Assembly: GCA_035294245.1 (NCBI GenBank) | Contig: DATGLG010000046.1 | Span: 1 to 13,439 of the forward strand | Direction of reading: 5' to 3' | Source: DATGLG01 sp035294245 | GTDB lineage: Bacteria; Pseudomonadota; Alphaproteobacteria; JACZXZ01 | DNA length: 13,439 nt | Shown here: piece after piece, positions 1 to 7,070 of the stretch | How the letters are laid out: the number at the start of each line of letters is the position of its first letter | Position numbering within the stretch: position 1 is the first letter of the stretch | The notes under the pieces: model-generated | Told to the model about the DNA's origin: nothing | The model's input: the letters and a program-made list of their open reading frames with translations, nothing else | The model's database searches: none | Program-made: the position numbers and the translations under genes

Positions 1-91
1 CGAGGGAATTGAACTCCTGCTCGAGGCCCTCCTCGCTCGATTTGCGCGTATAGATGGCGCAGCGGACCTTGCGGACGGGCATCTTGCTCAT
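1..91 (-). CDS. Large serine recombinase (integrase), N-terminal end only
   Basis: The minus strand encodes the first 30 residues of a serine site-specific recombinase before the window ends. The start reads MSKMPVRKVRCAIYTRKSSE and continues EEGLEQEFNSL. The Y-x-R-x-S pattern (Tyr14, Arg16, Ser18) is the resolvase/invertase catalytic motif, with Ser18 the expected nucleophile that forms the phosphoserine link to DNA. The EGLEQEFNSL continuation is typical of the long serine recombinases of alphaproteobacterial prophages and islands. Its ATG overlaps the stop of the DUF2924 gene by 4 bp (ATGA), so the two are probably translationally coupled. By family it would integrate and excise the element. 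The C-terminal DNA-binding part lies outside the window, so intactness cannot be judged. Confidence 0.88.
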   Translation of the reverse strand, partial: MSKMPVRKVRCAIYTRKSSEEGLEQEFNSL

Positions 92-531
92 GCCAGGCTC
101 CCGGGTCGGCGCAGGCCGAAGAACAGCGGCCCGTTCCAGCGCGTGCCGGCGATTGAGCGGGCGATGGCCGAGAGCGATTTGTATTTGCGGCCCTGGTATT
201 CGTAGCCGTCGGCGAGCACGGTGACGTGGTGCTCGACGCCCTGCCATTCGCGGATGAGCCGCGTGCCGGCAACGGGCCGATCCTTCGGCAGGCTATGGCG
301 CGCCTTACCCCTGGGAGCCTCGCCCTTGATGCGGGCGTCGAGCTCCTCGCGTGCCTCCTTCGACAATCCCCCGTAGGTGAGCTCCTGGATGCGATAGGCG
401 AGCGCCTTGATCAGGAAGCCGCGCCGGTAGCCCGGCGGCTCGCTGCCATAGTACTCGCGCCAGAGCGCCTTGAGCGCACCATGGTCGAGGTCATGGAGCG
501 CGGCGATCTGCTTGAGGATGGGCGTCGTCAT
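88..531 (-). CDS. DUF2924 domain-containing protein
   Basis: A 147-aa basic protein recognisable as DUF2924. It has the N-terminal LWREYYGSEPPGYRRGFLIK block (about residues 23-42), ALAYRIQEL, then GTRLIREWQGVEHHVTVL and a C-terminal YEYQGRKYKSLSAIARSIAG followed by TRWNGPLFFGL. The family's biochemical role is not established. It almost always sits immediately upstream of a serine recombinase on alphaproteobacterial mobile elements, so a role in recombination or directionality is a fair inference. ATG at 531 is chosen; a GTG one codon upstream (534) is also possible, and no strong Shine-Dalgarno separates them. Its stop overlaps the recombinase start. Confidence 0.85.
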   Translation of the reverse strand: MTTPILKQIAALHDLDHGALKALWREYYGSEPPGYRRGFLIKALAYRIQELTYGGLSKEAREELDARIKGEAPRGKARHSLPKDRPVAGTRLIREWQGVEHHVTVLADGYEYQGRKYKSLSAIARSIAGTRWNGPLFFGLRRPGSLA

Positions 532-540
532 CACACGTCT

Positions 541-735
541 TTAGTCTTGGGGCGGTTCGTGACGACAGACGCTCTCTTTCGCTGGAAAGTCCAGCGGAAA
601 GTCTCCCAACTCATTGGTGTCATTGACATTTTGGCGTATCCGCCGGGCGAGCCGCAATACGCCCTGAGCGAGGATCTCTGCGATCTCGTCGAGGTGGGGG
701 GCCGTCGGTGGATGCGGAGAGGGGCGAGCGGGCAT
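541..735 (-). CDS. Small conserved hypothetical upstream of DUF2924
   Basis: A 64-aa ORF, the first of the apparent three-gene minus-strand operon with DUF2924 and the recombinase; 9 bp separate its TAA from the DUF2924 ATG. The central segment HLDEIAEILAQGVLRLARRI is an amphipathic helix. The tail DFPAKESVCRHEPPQD resembles small proteins that, from memory of similar elements, often precede DUF2924. ATG 735 is the only common start codon before an in-frame stop at 775-777. No good ribosome binding site is visible. Function is unknown. A longer overlapping ORF in another frame (531-869) is low in complexity and was judged a shadow. Confidence 0.55.
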   Translation of the reverse strand: MPARPSPHPPTAPHLDEIAEILAQGVLRLARRIRQNVNDTNELGDFPLDFPAKESVCRHEPPQD

Positions 736-904
736 GAGCCGGGTGCGGACGGAGAATTCCTTCGCTTGAGCCCTCTACTCGCCGGCGTCGGAAGGCGTCC
801 CACGGCGGTGAATCCGGTGGATGTTGAGGCGCTAAGAATCGACTCGGAGTTGCGGCCGAGTCGGAACATAATAGGAACGCATATCGATTCGTTGGGTGGC
901 CGCC
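736..904. promoter_or_regulatory. Divergent intergenic region between integration module and regulatory pair
   Basis: About 170 bp separate the minus-strand recombinase operon from the plus-strand gene pair, so promoters for both directions should lie here. An AT-rich patch at 867-873 (CATAATA) gives a -10-like hexamer on either strand (CATAAT plus, TATTAT minus). It is partnered with no convincing -35 on either strand. A perfect inverted repeat lies just upstream of it on the plus strand. The assignment is positional plus these two weak signals. Confidence 0.4.
840..863. promoter_or_regulatory. Operator-like inverted repeat CGACTCGG-N8-CCGAGTCG
   Basis: Two perfect 8-bp arms (840-847 and 856-863) are separated by 8 bp, giving a 16-bp centre-to-centre distance. 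It lies 3 bp before the -10-like patch at 867-872 and about 40 bp upstream of the 905 start. That geometry suits a dimeric regulator acting on the divergent promoters. The winged-helix protein encoded at 2100-3050 is the natural candidate ligand, but this is only inference from proximity. Confidence 0.4.
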
Positions 905-2140
905 ATGGCCAAGAACTTAAGGAAATTCGCCAATCTTCAATTCCTGAACACGGTCGATCTCGCCCTCATGCGGCGATTGCTCGAACGCCATGCCGCGGCG
1001 CTGCAAGGTTTCGACATGGCGGTGTTCGAGGGGAGCCCAAGGAAAGCGCGAGAGGCGTTGCGCGCGTATTTTCAGGGTCCCGACGGGGACCGCCCGGAGA
1101 GTCTCATCGCGGACCTGTTTCGTATCGCCGAGCTCGGCAACGCCCGCGGGCTCGAGCTGTTGCTCGAAGCGGCGCACCGGCACGGGGTGACGATTCAGCC
1201 GACCCGAAACCGCGACGACGAGAAGTCAGAGCCGAAGCAAGTGGCGCTTCGCTGTTTCCTCGATCATCCGCAGGTTTTCAACGAGGCCTCCGATCTGTTG
1301 AGCGTTGCGACCATGTCGGCGCCGGTCGAATTGCGCGGCGCCGATGTGGAAGTGCAGGCGCACACCGATCGGAGGGCGCTTGCCGCATTCGAGCGTGAGG
1401 CGAAACGCCTGTTCGAAGCCGACCTGCGCGGCTCCTACTGCCGCGTTGGGTGTTACCACGACAATGAGAGACTCGTCCTCATCGTGACGCATGGCGCGCC
1501 GCTCAAGACTACGGAAGTGATCGAGGACGGAATGGACCGGGTGGTGAGCTTTCGCGAGATCGCTCGCGCGGTCCTTTCCTATGACGCTGCAAGCGGGCGA
1601 TTGGAGATCGGGCGGATCGCGAAGGCGCGCTGCGATGAGTTCGCCGACATCTTCGCACGATGCCTCATCGGCAAACCGGGCTTCTTCAAGCGGCCCGATG
1701 CAAGAAGGCTTTACACGCTCGCCCCGGTAGAACGGGCTGGATTTGGTTTTCGCGTCACACACGCCTTCGATCCCGCTGTGCGGAAGGTGACGATCTTCGA
1801 GGCCGAGGTCCAGCAGGTTGGTCTCGATCGCAGAACGGGAAGGACGCGGGTCTACCAGCGGCTGATCCTGCGCGATCCGTCGGGGGATGCCCTGGCCAGT
1901 CTCGGCCACCATGTGCCGGGGATCCGGTTCGGCCCCGACTGGCAGCTCTCGCGTCTGGGTATCGAAGTGGAGATCGACAGTGGCACGACCAAGCCGGACC
2001 GTGTGCGGGTGATGCTCAAGCCGCCCGCCGTGGCGAAGTTCAAGCGGCACCGCCACGAGCATCGCATCTTCGAGATCCTGCATCACAATGGGCTCGTGTA
2101 TGGTCGCGACGCTCGCCCGACTGCTGTTGCGGCGGAGTGA
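905..2140 (+). CDS. Unrecognised 411-aa protein, first gene of a two-gene unit
   Basis: I do not recognise a family. The first ~100 residues look all-helical and Leu-rich (LNTVDLALMRRLLERH, then SLIADLFRIAELGNARGLEL). Later parts look mixed alpha/beta, with strand-like stretches RLVLIVTHG, KVTIFEAEVQQV and RVRVMLKPP. The mid region has FEREAKRLFEADLRGSYCRV, and the last 40 residues are basic with a His/Arg run (KFKRHRHEHRIFEIL). There is no signal peptide, membrane segment or recognisable nucleotide-binding motif. ATG 905 is used; an in-frame GTG at 896 would add three residues, and neither has a clear ribosome site. The 3' end overlaps the next gene by about 40 bp, implying the two proteins are made together. 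Confidence 0.75.
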   Translation: MAKNLRKFANLQFLNTVDLALMRRLLERHAAALQGFDMAVFEGSPRKAREALRAYFQGPDGDRPESLIADLFRIAELGNARGLELLLEAAHRHGVTIQPTRNRDDEKSEPKQVALRCFLDHPQVFNEASDLLSVATMSAPVELRGADVEVQAHTDRRALAAFEREAKRLFEADLRGSYCRVGCYHDNERLVLIVTHGAPLKTTEVIEDGMDRVVSFREIARAVLSYDAASGRLEIGRIAKARCDEFADIFARCLIGKPGFFKRPDARRLYTLAPVERAGFGFRVTHAFDPAVRKVTIFEAEVQQVGLDRRTGRTRVYQRLILRDPSGDALASLGHHVPGIRFGPDWQLSRLGIEVEIDSGTTKPDRVRVMLKPPAVAKFKRHRHEHRIFEILHHNGLVYGRDARPTAVAAE

Positions 2141-3050
2141 GACGGGCGAGCCCGCGCTTCTCTGGGGACGCGAGGCGAAGCCGTTCTACGGCCCCGCATT
2201 CGATCGGCTGATCGCGGCCGGCGTGCTCGTTGCGCGTGCGCCGGCGCACGAATGGCAGGTGTGCGAGGATTGCGCTTGCGGTCGCGACTGGCGGCCGATC
2301 GAGCGGATCGAGGGCCGGCTCGTCGCCGTCTGTCCGCTCGATCACAAAGCCGATCTCGTGCTCGATCCGGAGGATCTCGAAAGTTACGAGATCAACCCGG
2401 CGGCGCTCGCGCGCGAGATCGCGGCCGCGTCGGGCTTCGAGGAGCCGTCGGAAGTGATTGCAGGCGCCTGGCACGTCGGCCGCAGCGCAAGCGGCCGGCA
2501 GGTGTTTCTGGTGCTCTCGCGCCTCCGTGCGCTTCAGGCGGGTCTGATTGCCGCGATCCGACTCGTCGATGGGGCGTCGCAAAGCACGTTGATCACGCCA
2601 GCCCTGTCGGCTGCGGAACGCGTTCGTTTTGCCGGGGCCGGCATTCACCTCGTGAGCAGTGAGGAATGCATTGGCGACTCGGGAGAGGGATGTTTTGCGA
2701 TCGATCCCGCCAAGCTCGAACCGGCTCGAACGTCCGCGCCGCGGCTCTCGATCGTGAAATCGAGCCAGCGCGTCATTCTCGACGGCATCGAGCGCCACGT
2801 GCCGCAACAGCCGTTCCGGCTGCTCGTACAGTTGGCGGAGGCCGCCGTCCGTGGGGGTGGCTTCGTCCGCACGGTCGACATCGAGGCAGCCAATAGCGGT
2901 CGCACGGCCAGCGATCTCGTTCGTGAGCTCAGGGATTGCCTCGCGGCGGGCGCCGCGGAACCCGATCAGGTCAGGAGGCTGATCAGGACTCGGCGCAGTC
3001 CGTCCGGTTACGCGCTGGCGCTCGAGCCGCACGAGATCGATTTGCGCTGA
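2100..3050 (+). CDS. Cys-cluster plus OmpR-type winged-helix protein (putative regulator)
   Basis: A 316-aa protein from ATG 2100 (ATG 2088 would add four residues; neither has a clear ribosome site). Residues 1-50 are helical. Cys55, Cys58, Cys60 and Cys78 (CEDCAC...VCPLDH) could bind zinc. Residues about 120-210 look alpha/beta (AGAWHVGR, QVFLVLSRL, GLIAAIRLVD, GIHLVSSEE). Residues about 222-310 match a Trans_reg_C winged helix: QRVILDG, FRLLVQLAEAA, a recognition-helix region SDLVRELRDCL, and a wing RRLIRTRRSPSGYALALEP. No response-regulator receiver domain is evident. It is probably a DNA-binding regulator working with the overlapping upstream gene. The N-terminal and middle parts are unfamiliar to me, so only the C-terminal domain call is firm. 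Confidence 0.75.
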   Translation: MVATLARLLLRRSETGEPALLWGREAKPFYGPAFDRLIAAGVLVARAPAHEWQVCEDCACGRDWRPIERIEGRLVAVCPLDHKADLVLDPEDLESYEINPAALAREIAAASGFEEPSEVIAGAWHVGRSASGRQVFLVLSRLRALQAGLIAAIRLVDGASQSTLITPALSAAERVRFAGAGIHLVSSEECIGDSGEGCFAIDPAKLEPARTSAPRLSIVKSSQRVILDGIERHVPQQPFRLLVQLAEAAVRGGGFVRTVDIEAANSGRTASDLVRELRDCLAAGAAEPDQVRRLIRTRRSPSGYALALEPHEIDLR

Positions 3051-3072
3051 CGGGCCGGCCGGATTAGGCCCG
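3051..3072 (+). terminator. GC stem after the regulatory pair, possible weak terminator
   Basis: CGGGCC (3051-3056) can pair with GGCCCG (3067-3072) across a 10-nt loop, starting directly after the TGA of the winged-helix gene. A pyrimidine-rich stretch follows (TTCCCATTCTTTC), but there is no true T-run. It may slow or partly end transcription before the sigma-like gene; it is not a canonical intrinsic terminator. Confidence 0.25.
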
Positions 3073-3074
3073 GC

Positions 3075-3112
3075 TTCCCATTCTTTCCCAGCGAAATCCC
3101 AGGCTGTTCCCA
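3075..3112 (+). repeat. Four helically phased TTCCCA repeats upstream of the sigma-like gene
   Basis: TTCCCA occurs at 3075, 3085 and 3107, and ATCCCA at 3096, giving steps of 10, 11 and 11 bp. Three copies extend to (T/A)TCCCAG. The spacing places every copy on the same face of the helix. The array sits about 65-100 bp before the start of the sigma-like gene, which opens the long operon. This is the layout of a cooperative activator or repressor site, or of short iterons. The binding protein is unknown. Confidence 0.5.
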
Positions 3113-3175
3113 GCAAGCCGATCGGGCACCGCGGCAGGCTGCGGTCATCGACACCGATGAGCGAGGCCCCGCCCG

Positions 3176-3751
3176 ATGCCGCTTGCACTCTCTGCCTCCG
3201 ACCTGCAGCTCCTGCTCCTCGAAGCCGATGCGGAAGCCCGCCGCTTGGTTCGCCGATTGCGGCTGCCGCGCGCCGAGCTCGACGACATCCGTCAGGGCCT
3301 TCTCGTCGACCTCATTGCCCGGCTGCCGGCCTTCGATCCTGAGCGCGGCGCGCTCGGCGCATTCGCAGGACTGGTGCTGCGGAATCAGGCCACGCGCATT
3401 GCCGCCAAGATCAAGCGCGAGCGCGAGGCGTTCGGCGCCGTCCCTGTCTCCCTCGACGAGGAGCAGTCCGGGCGCGACGGCGCAACGCGCGGGGAGCTCA
3501 CCGCCGAAGAGGACGGGCTTTCCGCTTGGCTCGGCCAGCCGGTCGATGGCTTTGCCGAGGTCGAGCGGCGCCTCGATGTCGAGCGCGGCCTCGGGTTGCT
3601 CGATCGGCGCAACGGCGCGCTTTGCGCGGCGCTTGCGCATACCACCGTCGATTCGCTTGCGGCCCAAGGCCGTGGCTCCCGCAGCGGCCTCTACCGCCGC
3701 CTCAAGGACATCCGCCTCGTCCTGATGGCGCACGGCCTCGAGGCCGCCTGA
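3176..3751 (+). CDS. Sigma-70-like (ECF-type) RNA polymerase sigma factor
   Basis: A 191-aa protein. Residues about 34-82 (ELDDIRQGLLVDLIARLPAF, then DPERGALGAFAGLVLRNQAT) match sigma region 2 in its phage-element form. The C-terminal helices about 157-189 (TVDSLAAQGRGSRSGLYRRL) look like region 4 helix-turn-helix. By family it would redirect host RNA polymerase to element promoters. It opens the long operon, with phased repeats upstream. ATG 3176 has GAGG 9 bp upstream. The linker between the two regions (about 90-150) is long and acidic. It could instead be a sigma-like regulator that no longer binds polymerase. Confidence 0.7.
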   Translation: MPLALSASDLQLLLLEADAEARRLVRRLRLPRAELDDIRQGLLVDLIARLPAFDPERGALGAFAGLVLRNQATRIAAKIKREREAFGAVPVSLDEEQSGRDGATRGELTAEEDGLSAWLGQPVDGFAEVERRLDVERGLGLLDRRNGALCAALAHTTVDSLAAQGRGSRSGLYRRLKDIRLVLMAHGLEAA

Positions 3752-3785
3752 GACGCTTCGGCGCGCCCGTGAGTAGGAGGAGCCC

Positions 3786-4127
3786 ATGACGCACTCTATC
3801 ACCAAGCTTCGCACGGCTCGCCTCCGCATCAAGGAGATCGATCTGTGCGGCTGGATCGGCCAGGCCATGCCCGGCGAAAGGCTCGAATACCATCGGGGCT
3901 TCCTTGCCCTCGATGTCACGGAGCAGGGCACGCGGCTTGCCGAGCGCGACCGTACCGAGCTCGTGCGCGTGGCGCGCCGCGCCTGGTGGGCCGCCGAGCT
4001 TGGGCTCGTTCATCTGGTGCAGCGGCGGCACGGCCCCGACGACTACAGCTATCTCGCGATCGCGCGGCCGAAGCCGAGGCGCGTGCCGGCCTCGCTCGCC
4101 TCGTTCCTGCTTCAGGAGGTCGCGTGA
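3786..4127 (+). CDS. Hypothetical phage-element protein, 113 aa
   Basis: Not recognised by function. It is preceded by one of the strongest ribosome sites in the window (AGGAGGAG, 3775-3782), so it is surely translated. The N-terminus RTARLRIKEIDLCGWIGQ looks like a beta strand followed by a helix. Residues LVRVARRAWWAAELGLVHLV form a helix, then VQRRHGPDDYSYLAIARPKP is basic. The fold may be small alpha/beta and could contact nucleic acid, but that is a guess from charge. Its TGA shares one base with the next ATG (TGATG). Confidence 0.7.
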   Translation: MTHSITKLRTARLRIKEIDLCGWIGQAMPGERLEYHRGFLALDVTEQGTRLAERDRTELVRVARRAWWAAELGLVHLVQRRHGPDDYSYLAIARPKPRRVPASLASFLLQEVA

Positions 4128-4621
4128 TGGGGGTCGATCGCAGCAATCGGCCGCAGCTCGCCCATATTCGAACAATGCCGGTCGGCGAGATCGCCAAGCT
4201 ACCGGCGGAGCATCTCGCGCTCCTGCAGGAAGAGGCGGAGGAGGCGCTGAATGCGGCCAAGCGAATCAGGGACTGGCTCGATGGCGCGCTGGTGCTTCGC
4301 TACGGCGAGGTGGCCGCGCGCTTGCGCGCCGCGCAAGGCAAGGATACCGGCACGGTGCGCTTCGATGACGGCCCGGTGACCGTGGTGGCCGACCTGCCGA
4401 AGAGGATCGAGTGGGACCAAGACCGGCTCGCCGCGCTCGTCGAGCGCATCCGGGCAAGCGGCGAGAAGGTGGCCGACTACGTCTCCCTCGAGATCAAGGT
4501 GTCCGAGCGCGCCTTCACCGCCTGGCCTGAAGCCATCCGCCAAGCCTTCGCACCGGCCCGCACCGTGCGCACCGGCAAGCCAACCTTCCGCCTCATGCTC
4601 GCGCCCGAGGAATCCCGATGA
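4127..4621 (+). CDS. Conserved phage hypothetical with N-terminal coiled-coil character
   Basis: A 164-aa protein from ATG 4127, set by a good AGGAGGT about 8 bp upstream and by the TGATG overlap with the previous gene. Residues 18-65 are helical and Glu/Ala/Leu-rich (PAEHLALLQEEAEEALNAAK), suggesting a short coiled coil. The C-terminal half TVRFDDGPVTVVADLPKRIE then ends in AWPEAIRQAFAPARTVRTGK. That resembles conserved phage proteins of unknown function found in recombination/replication clusters. Its neighbours (Sak4-like ATPase, SSB-like protein) hint at DNA metabolism; nothing more specific can be said. It overlaps the next gene by ATGA. Confidence 0.7.
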   Translation: MGVDRSNRPQLAHIRTMPVGEIAKLPAEHLALLQEEAEEALNAAKRIRDWLDGALVLRYGEVAARLRAAQGKDTGTVRFDDGPVTVVADLPKRIEWDQDRLAALVERIRASGEKVADYVSLEIKVSERAFTAWPEAIRQAFAPARTVRTGKPTFRLMLAPEESR

Positions 4622-4911
4622 GCAACTCCGCCTGCATTGCCGCGCTGCGCAAGCGTCATTACGCGCTCGAAGCTCTTCCCGACACGATCGTCGTTCCCGC
4701 GCTCGGCGCACGCCGCCCCGGGGCGGCCGTGAAGCGGATCGAGGACGCGACGCTCGACGACATTGCCTTTGCGCTGCGCGCGCTCGAAGCCGAGTTCAAT
4801 GCGGTCGGCGATCGCCTCCACGCATTGCGCCGGCTCTATGTGCTCGCTCGCGAAGTCGGCGCGCTCGGCTGCGAGCGGCCAATCGACCTGCTCGCCGAGG
4901 GGGGCCGCTGA
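4618..4911 (+). CDS. Small helical hypothetical, 97 aa
   Basis: Not recognised. Predicted to be mostly helical: LDDIAFALRALEAEFNAVGD then RLHALRRLYVLAREVGA. The N-terminus SNSACIAALRKRHYALEALP is a further helix. It is joined to its neighbours by ATGA upstream and TGATG downstream, so it belongs to the operon. No catalytic or metal-binding motif is visible. Confidence 0.65.
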   Translation: MSNSACIAALRKRHYALEALPDTIVVPALGARRPGAAVKRIEDATLDDIAFALRALEAEFNAVGDRLHALRRLYVLAREVGALGCERPIDLLAEGGR

Positions 4912-5741
4912 TGGCGCTCAAGATCGTCACCGCCGACGAGCGCCTTGCGGAGGCCGCTGCCAAGACCACGATCGCCATCTTCGGGCCGAGCGGGGTCGGC
5001 AAGACATCGCTGCTGAAGACACTGCCCGCCGACGAGACGCTGTGCATCGATCTCGAAGCCGGCATGAAGTCGGTGCAGGACTGGCCGGGCGTGAGCATCC
5101 CCGTGCGCACGTGGCTCGACGCGCTCGACGTCGCCTGCCTCGTCGGCGGCGTCGACCCCGCCGCGCCTGCCGACTCGTTCTTCTCGGAGGCTCACCATCG
5201 CCACGTTGCCGCAACCTACCCCGACCTCGTCCGCCTGATCGCGAGCAAGCGCATCATTTTCGTCGACTCGATCACTGATCTGACGCGTCAGGCCATGGCT
5301 TGGGCCAAGACGCGGCCGGAGGCGTTCTCGGAGCGCACCGGCAAGGCGGACACGCGCGGCGCCTATGGGCTGCTCGCGCGCGAGGTGATCGCGCTCTTGA
5401 AGCACCTGCAGCACGCGCAGGCAAAGACGGTGATCTTCGTGGGCATCCTGGAGAAGGTCACCGACGAGCTCAATCGCATCCATTGGCAACCGCAGCTCGA
5501 AGGCGGCAAGACAGGCCGTGAGCTGCCCGGCATCGTCGACCAGGTCGTCTCCATGAGCCTGTTCGTCCCGGAGGGTGAGGGCTTCCGCCACGAGCCCGAG
5601 CGCGGCGAAATCCGCCGCCTCGTCTGCCGTCCCAACCCCTGGGGCCTGCCCGCCAAGGACCGCTCCGGTCGGCTCGACGTGATCGAGCCCCCCGACCTCT
5701 CCGCCCTCATCGCCAAGATCAATGCTTGCAAGGAAGGATGA
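4911..5741 (+). CDS. Sak4-like RecA-fold ATPase (AAA_24-type recombination protein)
   Basis: A 276-aa ATP-binding protein. The Walker A motif GPSGVGKTS is at residues 25-33 (Lys31, Thr32). A hydrophobic strand ending in Asp119 (RIIFVDSIT, 114-122) is Walker B. Strand KTVIFVGILEK (172-182) and the later GRELPGIVDQVVSM segment fit the AAA_24 (Sak4-like) layout. Such proteins are short phage RecA/Rad51 paralogues that stimulate single-strand annealing, usually with an SSB-like partner; here the next gene encodes one. It could also be annotated simply as a phage nucleotide-binding protein. The start is set by TGATG overlap and a G-rich ribosome site. Confidence 0.8.
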   Translation: MALKIVTADERLAEAAAKTTIAIFGPSGVGKTSLLKTLPADETLCIDLEAGMKSVQDWPGVSIPVRTWLDALDVACLVGGVDPAAPADSFFSEAHHRHVAATYPDLVRLIASKRIIFVDSITDLTRQAMAWAKTRPEAFSERTGKADTRGAYGLLAREVIALLKHLQHAQAKTVIFVGILEKVTDELNRIHWQPQLEGGKTGRELPGIVDQVVSMSLFVPEGEGFRHEPERGEIRRLVCRPNPWGLPAKDRSGRLDVIEPPDLSALIAKINACKEG

Positions 5742-5746
5742 TCCCC

Positions 5747-6457
5747 ATGTCCCTCGACATGAACGATGCCGAGCCGCAGCGTTCGAGCGAGCTCATCCCC
5801 GACGGCACGTTTGCCAAGCTCGCCATGACGATCCGCCCGGGCGGGATCGATGGTCCGAACGAGACCGATCGCGGCCTGCTCAAGGCCTCGAGCTTGAGCG
5901 ATGCACTCCTGCTCGATTGCGAGTTCACGGTGACCGAAGGCCCGCATGCCCGGCGTAAGTTCTGGCAGATGTTCACGGTCGCGGGCGGCAAGGTGGACGA
6001 GCAGGTGGTCTCAATCGGCTGGAAGATCTCGAAGAGCACCTTCCGCGCCATGATCGACTCCGCACTCGGGCTCGATCCCAACGACATGAGCGAGGCGGCA
6101 AAACAGAAGCGCATCCTGCGCGGCCTTGCCGACCTCAACGGGATCGTCTTCGTCGCCAAGATCCGGGTCGAGCCCTCGGACAACCCTGCCTACCGCGACC
6201 AGAACCGGCTCGACCGGGTGGTGCTGCCCAACGAGAAGGAATGGAAGGCCGTCATGGAAGGGCGCGAGGTGGCGCCGAGCCCGAGCCGTCGCGTCGCATC
6301 GACGCCCGCACAGCCGTCTGTGCAGCCGGCCTGGAGTCGCCCCGCGACCGCACAGCCGCCGGCGCCGTCCGTGGCGCCAGCCTGGGCGGCCGCAGCCACG
6401 CCCGCGCAACCGCAGCAGACGGCCAGGCCGGCCGGCCCCGCTTGGCTCAACGGCTAA
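5747..6457 (+). CDS. DUF669-type ssDNA-binding-like protein with Pro/Ala-rich tail
   Basis: A 236-aa protein from ATG 5747, which lies 9 bp after GGAAGG; ATG 5738, overlapping the previous stop as ATGA, is an alternative. Residues 18-165 look OB-fold-like and resemble DUF669 phage proteins: DGTFAKLAMTIRPGG, LLLDCEFTVTEG, RRKFWQMFTVAGGK, then RAMIDSALGLDP and DLNGIVFVAKIRVEPS. Residues 175-236 are a disordered Pro/Ala/Gln tail with PAW three times (QPAW, APAW, GPAW) and a terminal PAWLNG. By family and position it would coat single strands and recruit the Sak4-like partner. The usual acidic SSB tip is absent. Confidence 0.7.
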   Translation: MSLDMNDAEPQRSSELIPDGTFAKLAMTIRPGGIDGPNETDRGLLKASSLSDALLLDCEFTVTEGPHARRKFWQMFTVAGGKVDEQVVSIGWKISKSTFRAMIDSALGLDPNDMSEAAKQKRILRGLADLNGIVFVAKIRVEPSDNPAYRDQNRLDRVVLPNEKEWKAVMEGREVAPSPSRRVASTPAQPSVQPAWSRPATAQPPAPSVAPAWAAAATPAQPQQTARPAGPAWLNG

Positions 6458-6699
6458 TGGCCATGACCGATGACGAGTGGCAGGCGCACGTCACGCGCGA
6501 GGCGGCAAGGGAGATCGGCCGATGGCTCGAGGGGCGCGGCGCTGGAAAACTCCGAAGCCCCATCGCCTCCCTCACCATGGTCGATCTCGAAGCGATGGCG
6601 AGCAATGCCATCTCGCGCTGGATGGTCCTGCAATCGGAACGCCTCGCACGGCAAGGCTGGCCGAAGGACGACCCGATCGGATGGCTCTTGCTCGGGTAA
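6457..6699 (+). CDS. Small hypothetical, 80 aa
   Basis: The TAATG junction makes the ATG share a base with the previous stop; a second in-frame ATG two codons later (6463) is also possible. The sequence is helical: MTDDEWQAHVTREAAREIGR then MVDLEAMASNAISRWMVLQS, ending WPKDDPIGWLLLG. I do not recognise the family. The alternative reading of 6470-6940 in another frame is Arg-rich shadow. Its 3' end overlaps the next gene by 19 bp. Confidence 0.6.
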   Translation: MAMTDDEWQAHVTREAAREIGRWLEGRGAGKLRSPIASLTMVDLEAMASNAISRWMVLQSERLARQGWPKDDPIGWLLLG

Positions 6700-7067
6700 G
6701 CCTCTGCGCCTTGTGCGGGCGGAAGGCACACGGCTTCGGCTATTGCCACCGGCTGCGCTGGGACCGCTCCCCCTTCTACCGCTTCTGCTCCATGCGCTGC
6801 CTCAACGCCGGTTCGGCCCTCGCGAGGAGGAACAATGGCATGATCGACAAGACCGACCTCGAGAAGCAGGCGATCAAGGAGGCGCGGCGCAATTTCGCCG
6901 AGGCGCTGACCGAGCTCGGGCTCATGGCGCCCTTCCATGATCGCACGGCGGAGGAGATCGATCGCCTGATCGAGGCCTGCATCGACGGCTTCCAGGAGTC
7001 CATGCAGCGCCAAGCGGTCGAGAAGCGGGCGCAGGATGATGAACTGAACGACCCTCTGCCGTTCTGA
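6681..7067 (+). CDS. Cys-cluster (zinc-ribbon-like) small phage protein, possibly DUF6511
   Basis: A 128-aa protein from ATG 6681, the most upstream ATG that keeps the Cys cluster with little overlap. The N-terminus CALCGRKAHGFGYCHRLRWD and following FYRFCSMRCLNAG give CxxC...C...CxxxC, a plausible zinc site. The rest is charged and helical (KQAIKEARRNFAEALTELGL, RTAEEIDRLIEACIDGFQES), ending acidic (DDELNDPLPF). From memory it resembles DUF6511 proteins in alphaproteobacterial phages; that name is tentative. The role is unknown; position between SSB-like and nuclease genes suggests DNA metabolism. Confidence 0.65.
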   Translation: MALARVSLCALCGRKAHGFGYCHRLRWDRSPFYRFCSMRCLNAGSALARRNNGMIDKTDLEKQAIKEARRNFAEALTELGLMAPFHDRTAEEIDRLIEACIDGFQESMQRQAVEKRAQDDELNDPLPF

Positions 7068-7070
7068 GAC

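Noticed and set aside
226..1398. 390-aa plus-strand ORF over the DUF2924 gene and into the 411-aa gene
   Set aside because: Antisense to the recognisable DUF2924 protein, it crosses the divergent control region and shows Arg/Gly-rich shadow composition.
2040..3188. 382-aa minus-strand ORF opposite the winged-helix gene
   Set aside because: The plus frame carries a convincing winged-helix domain; the minus product is composition-driven and would run through the phased repeats.
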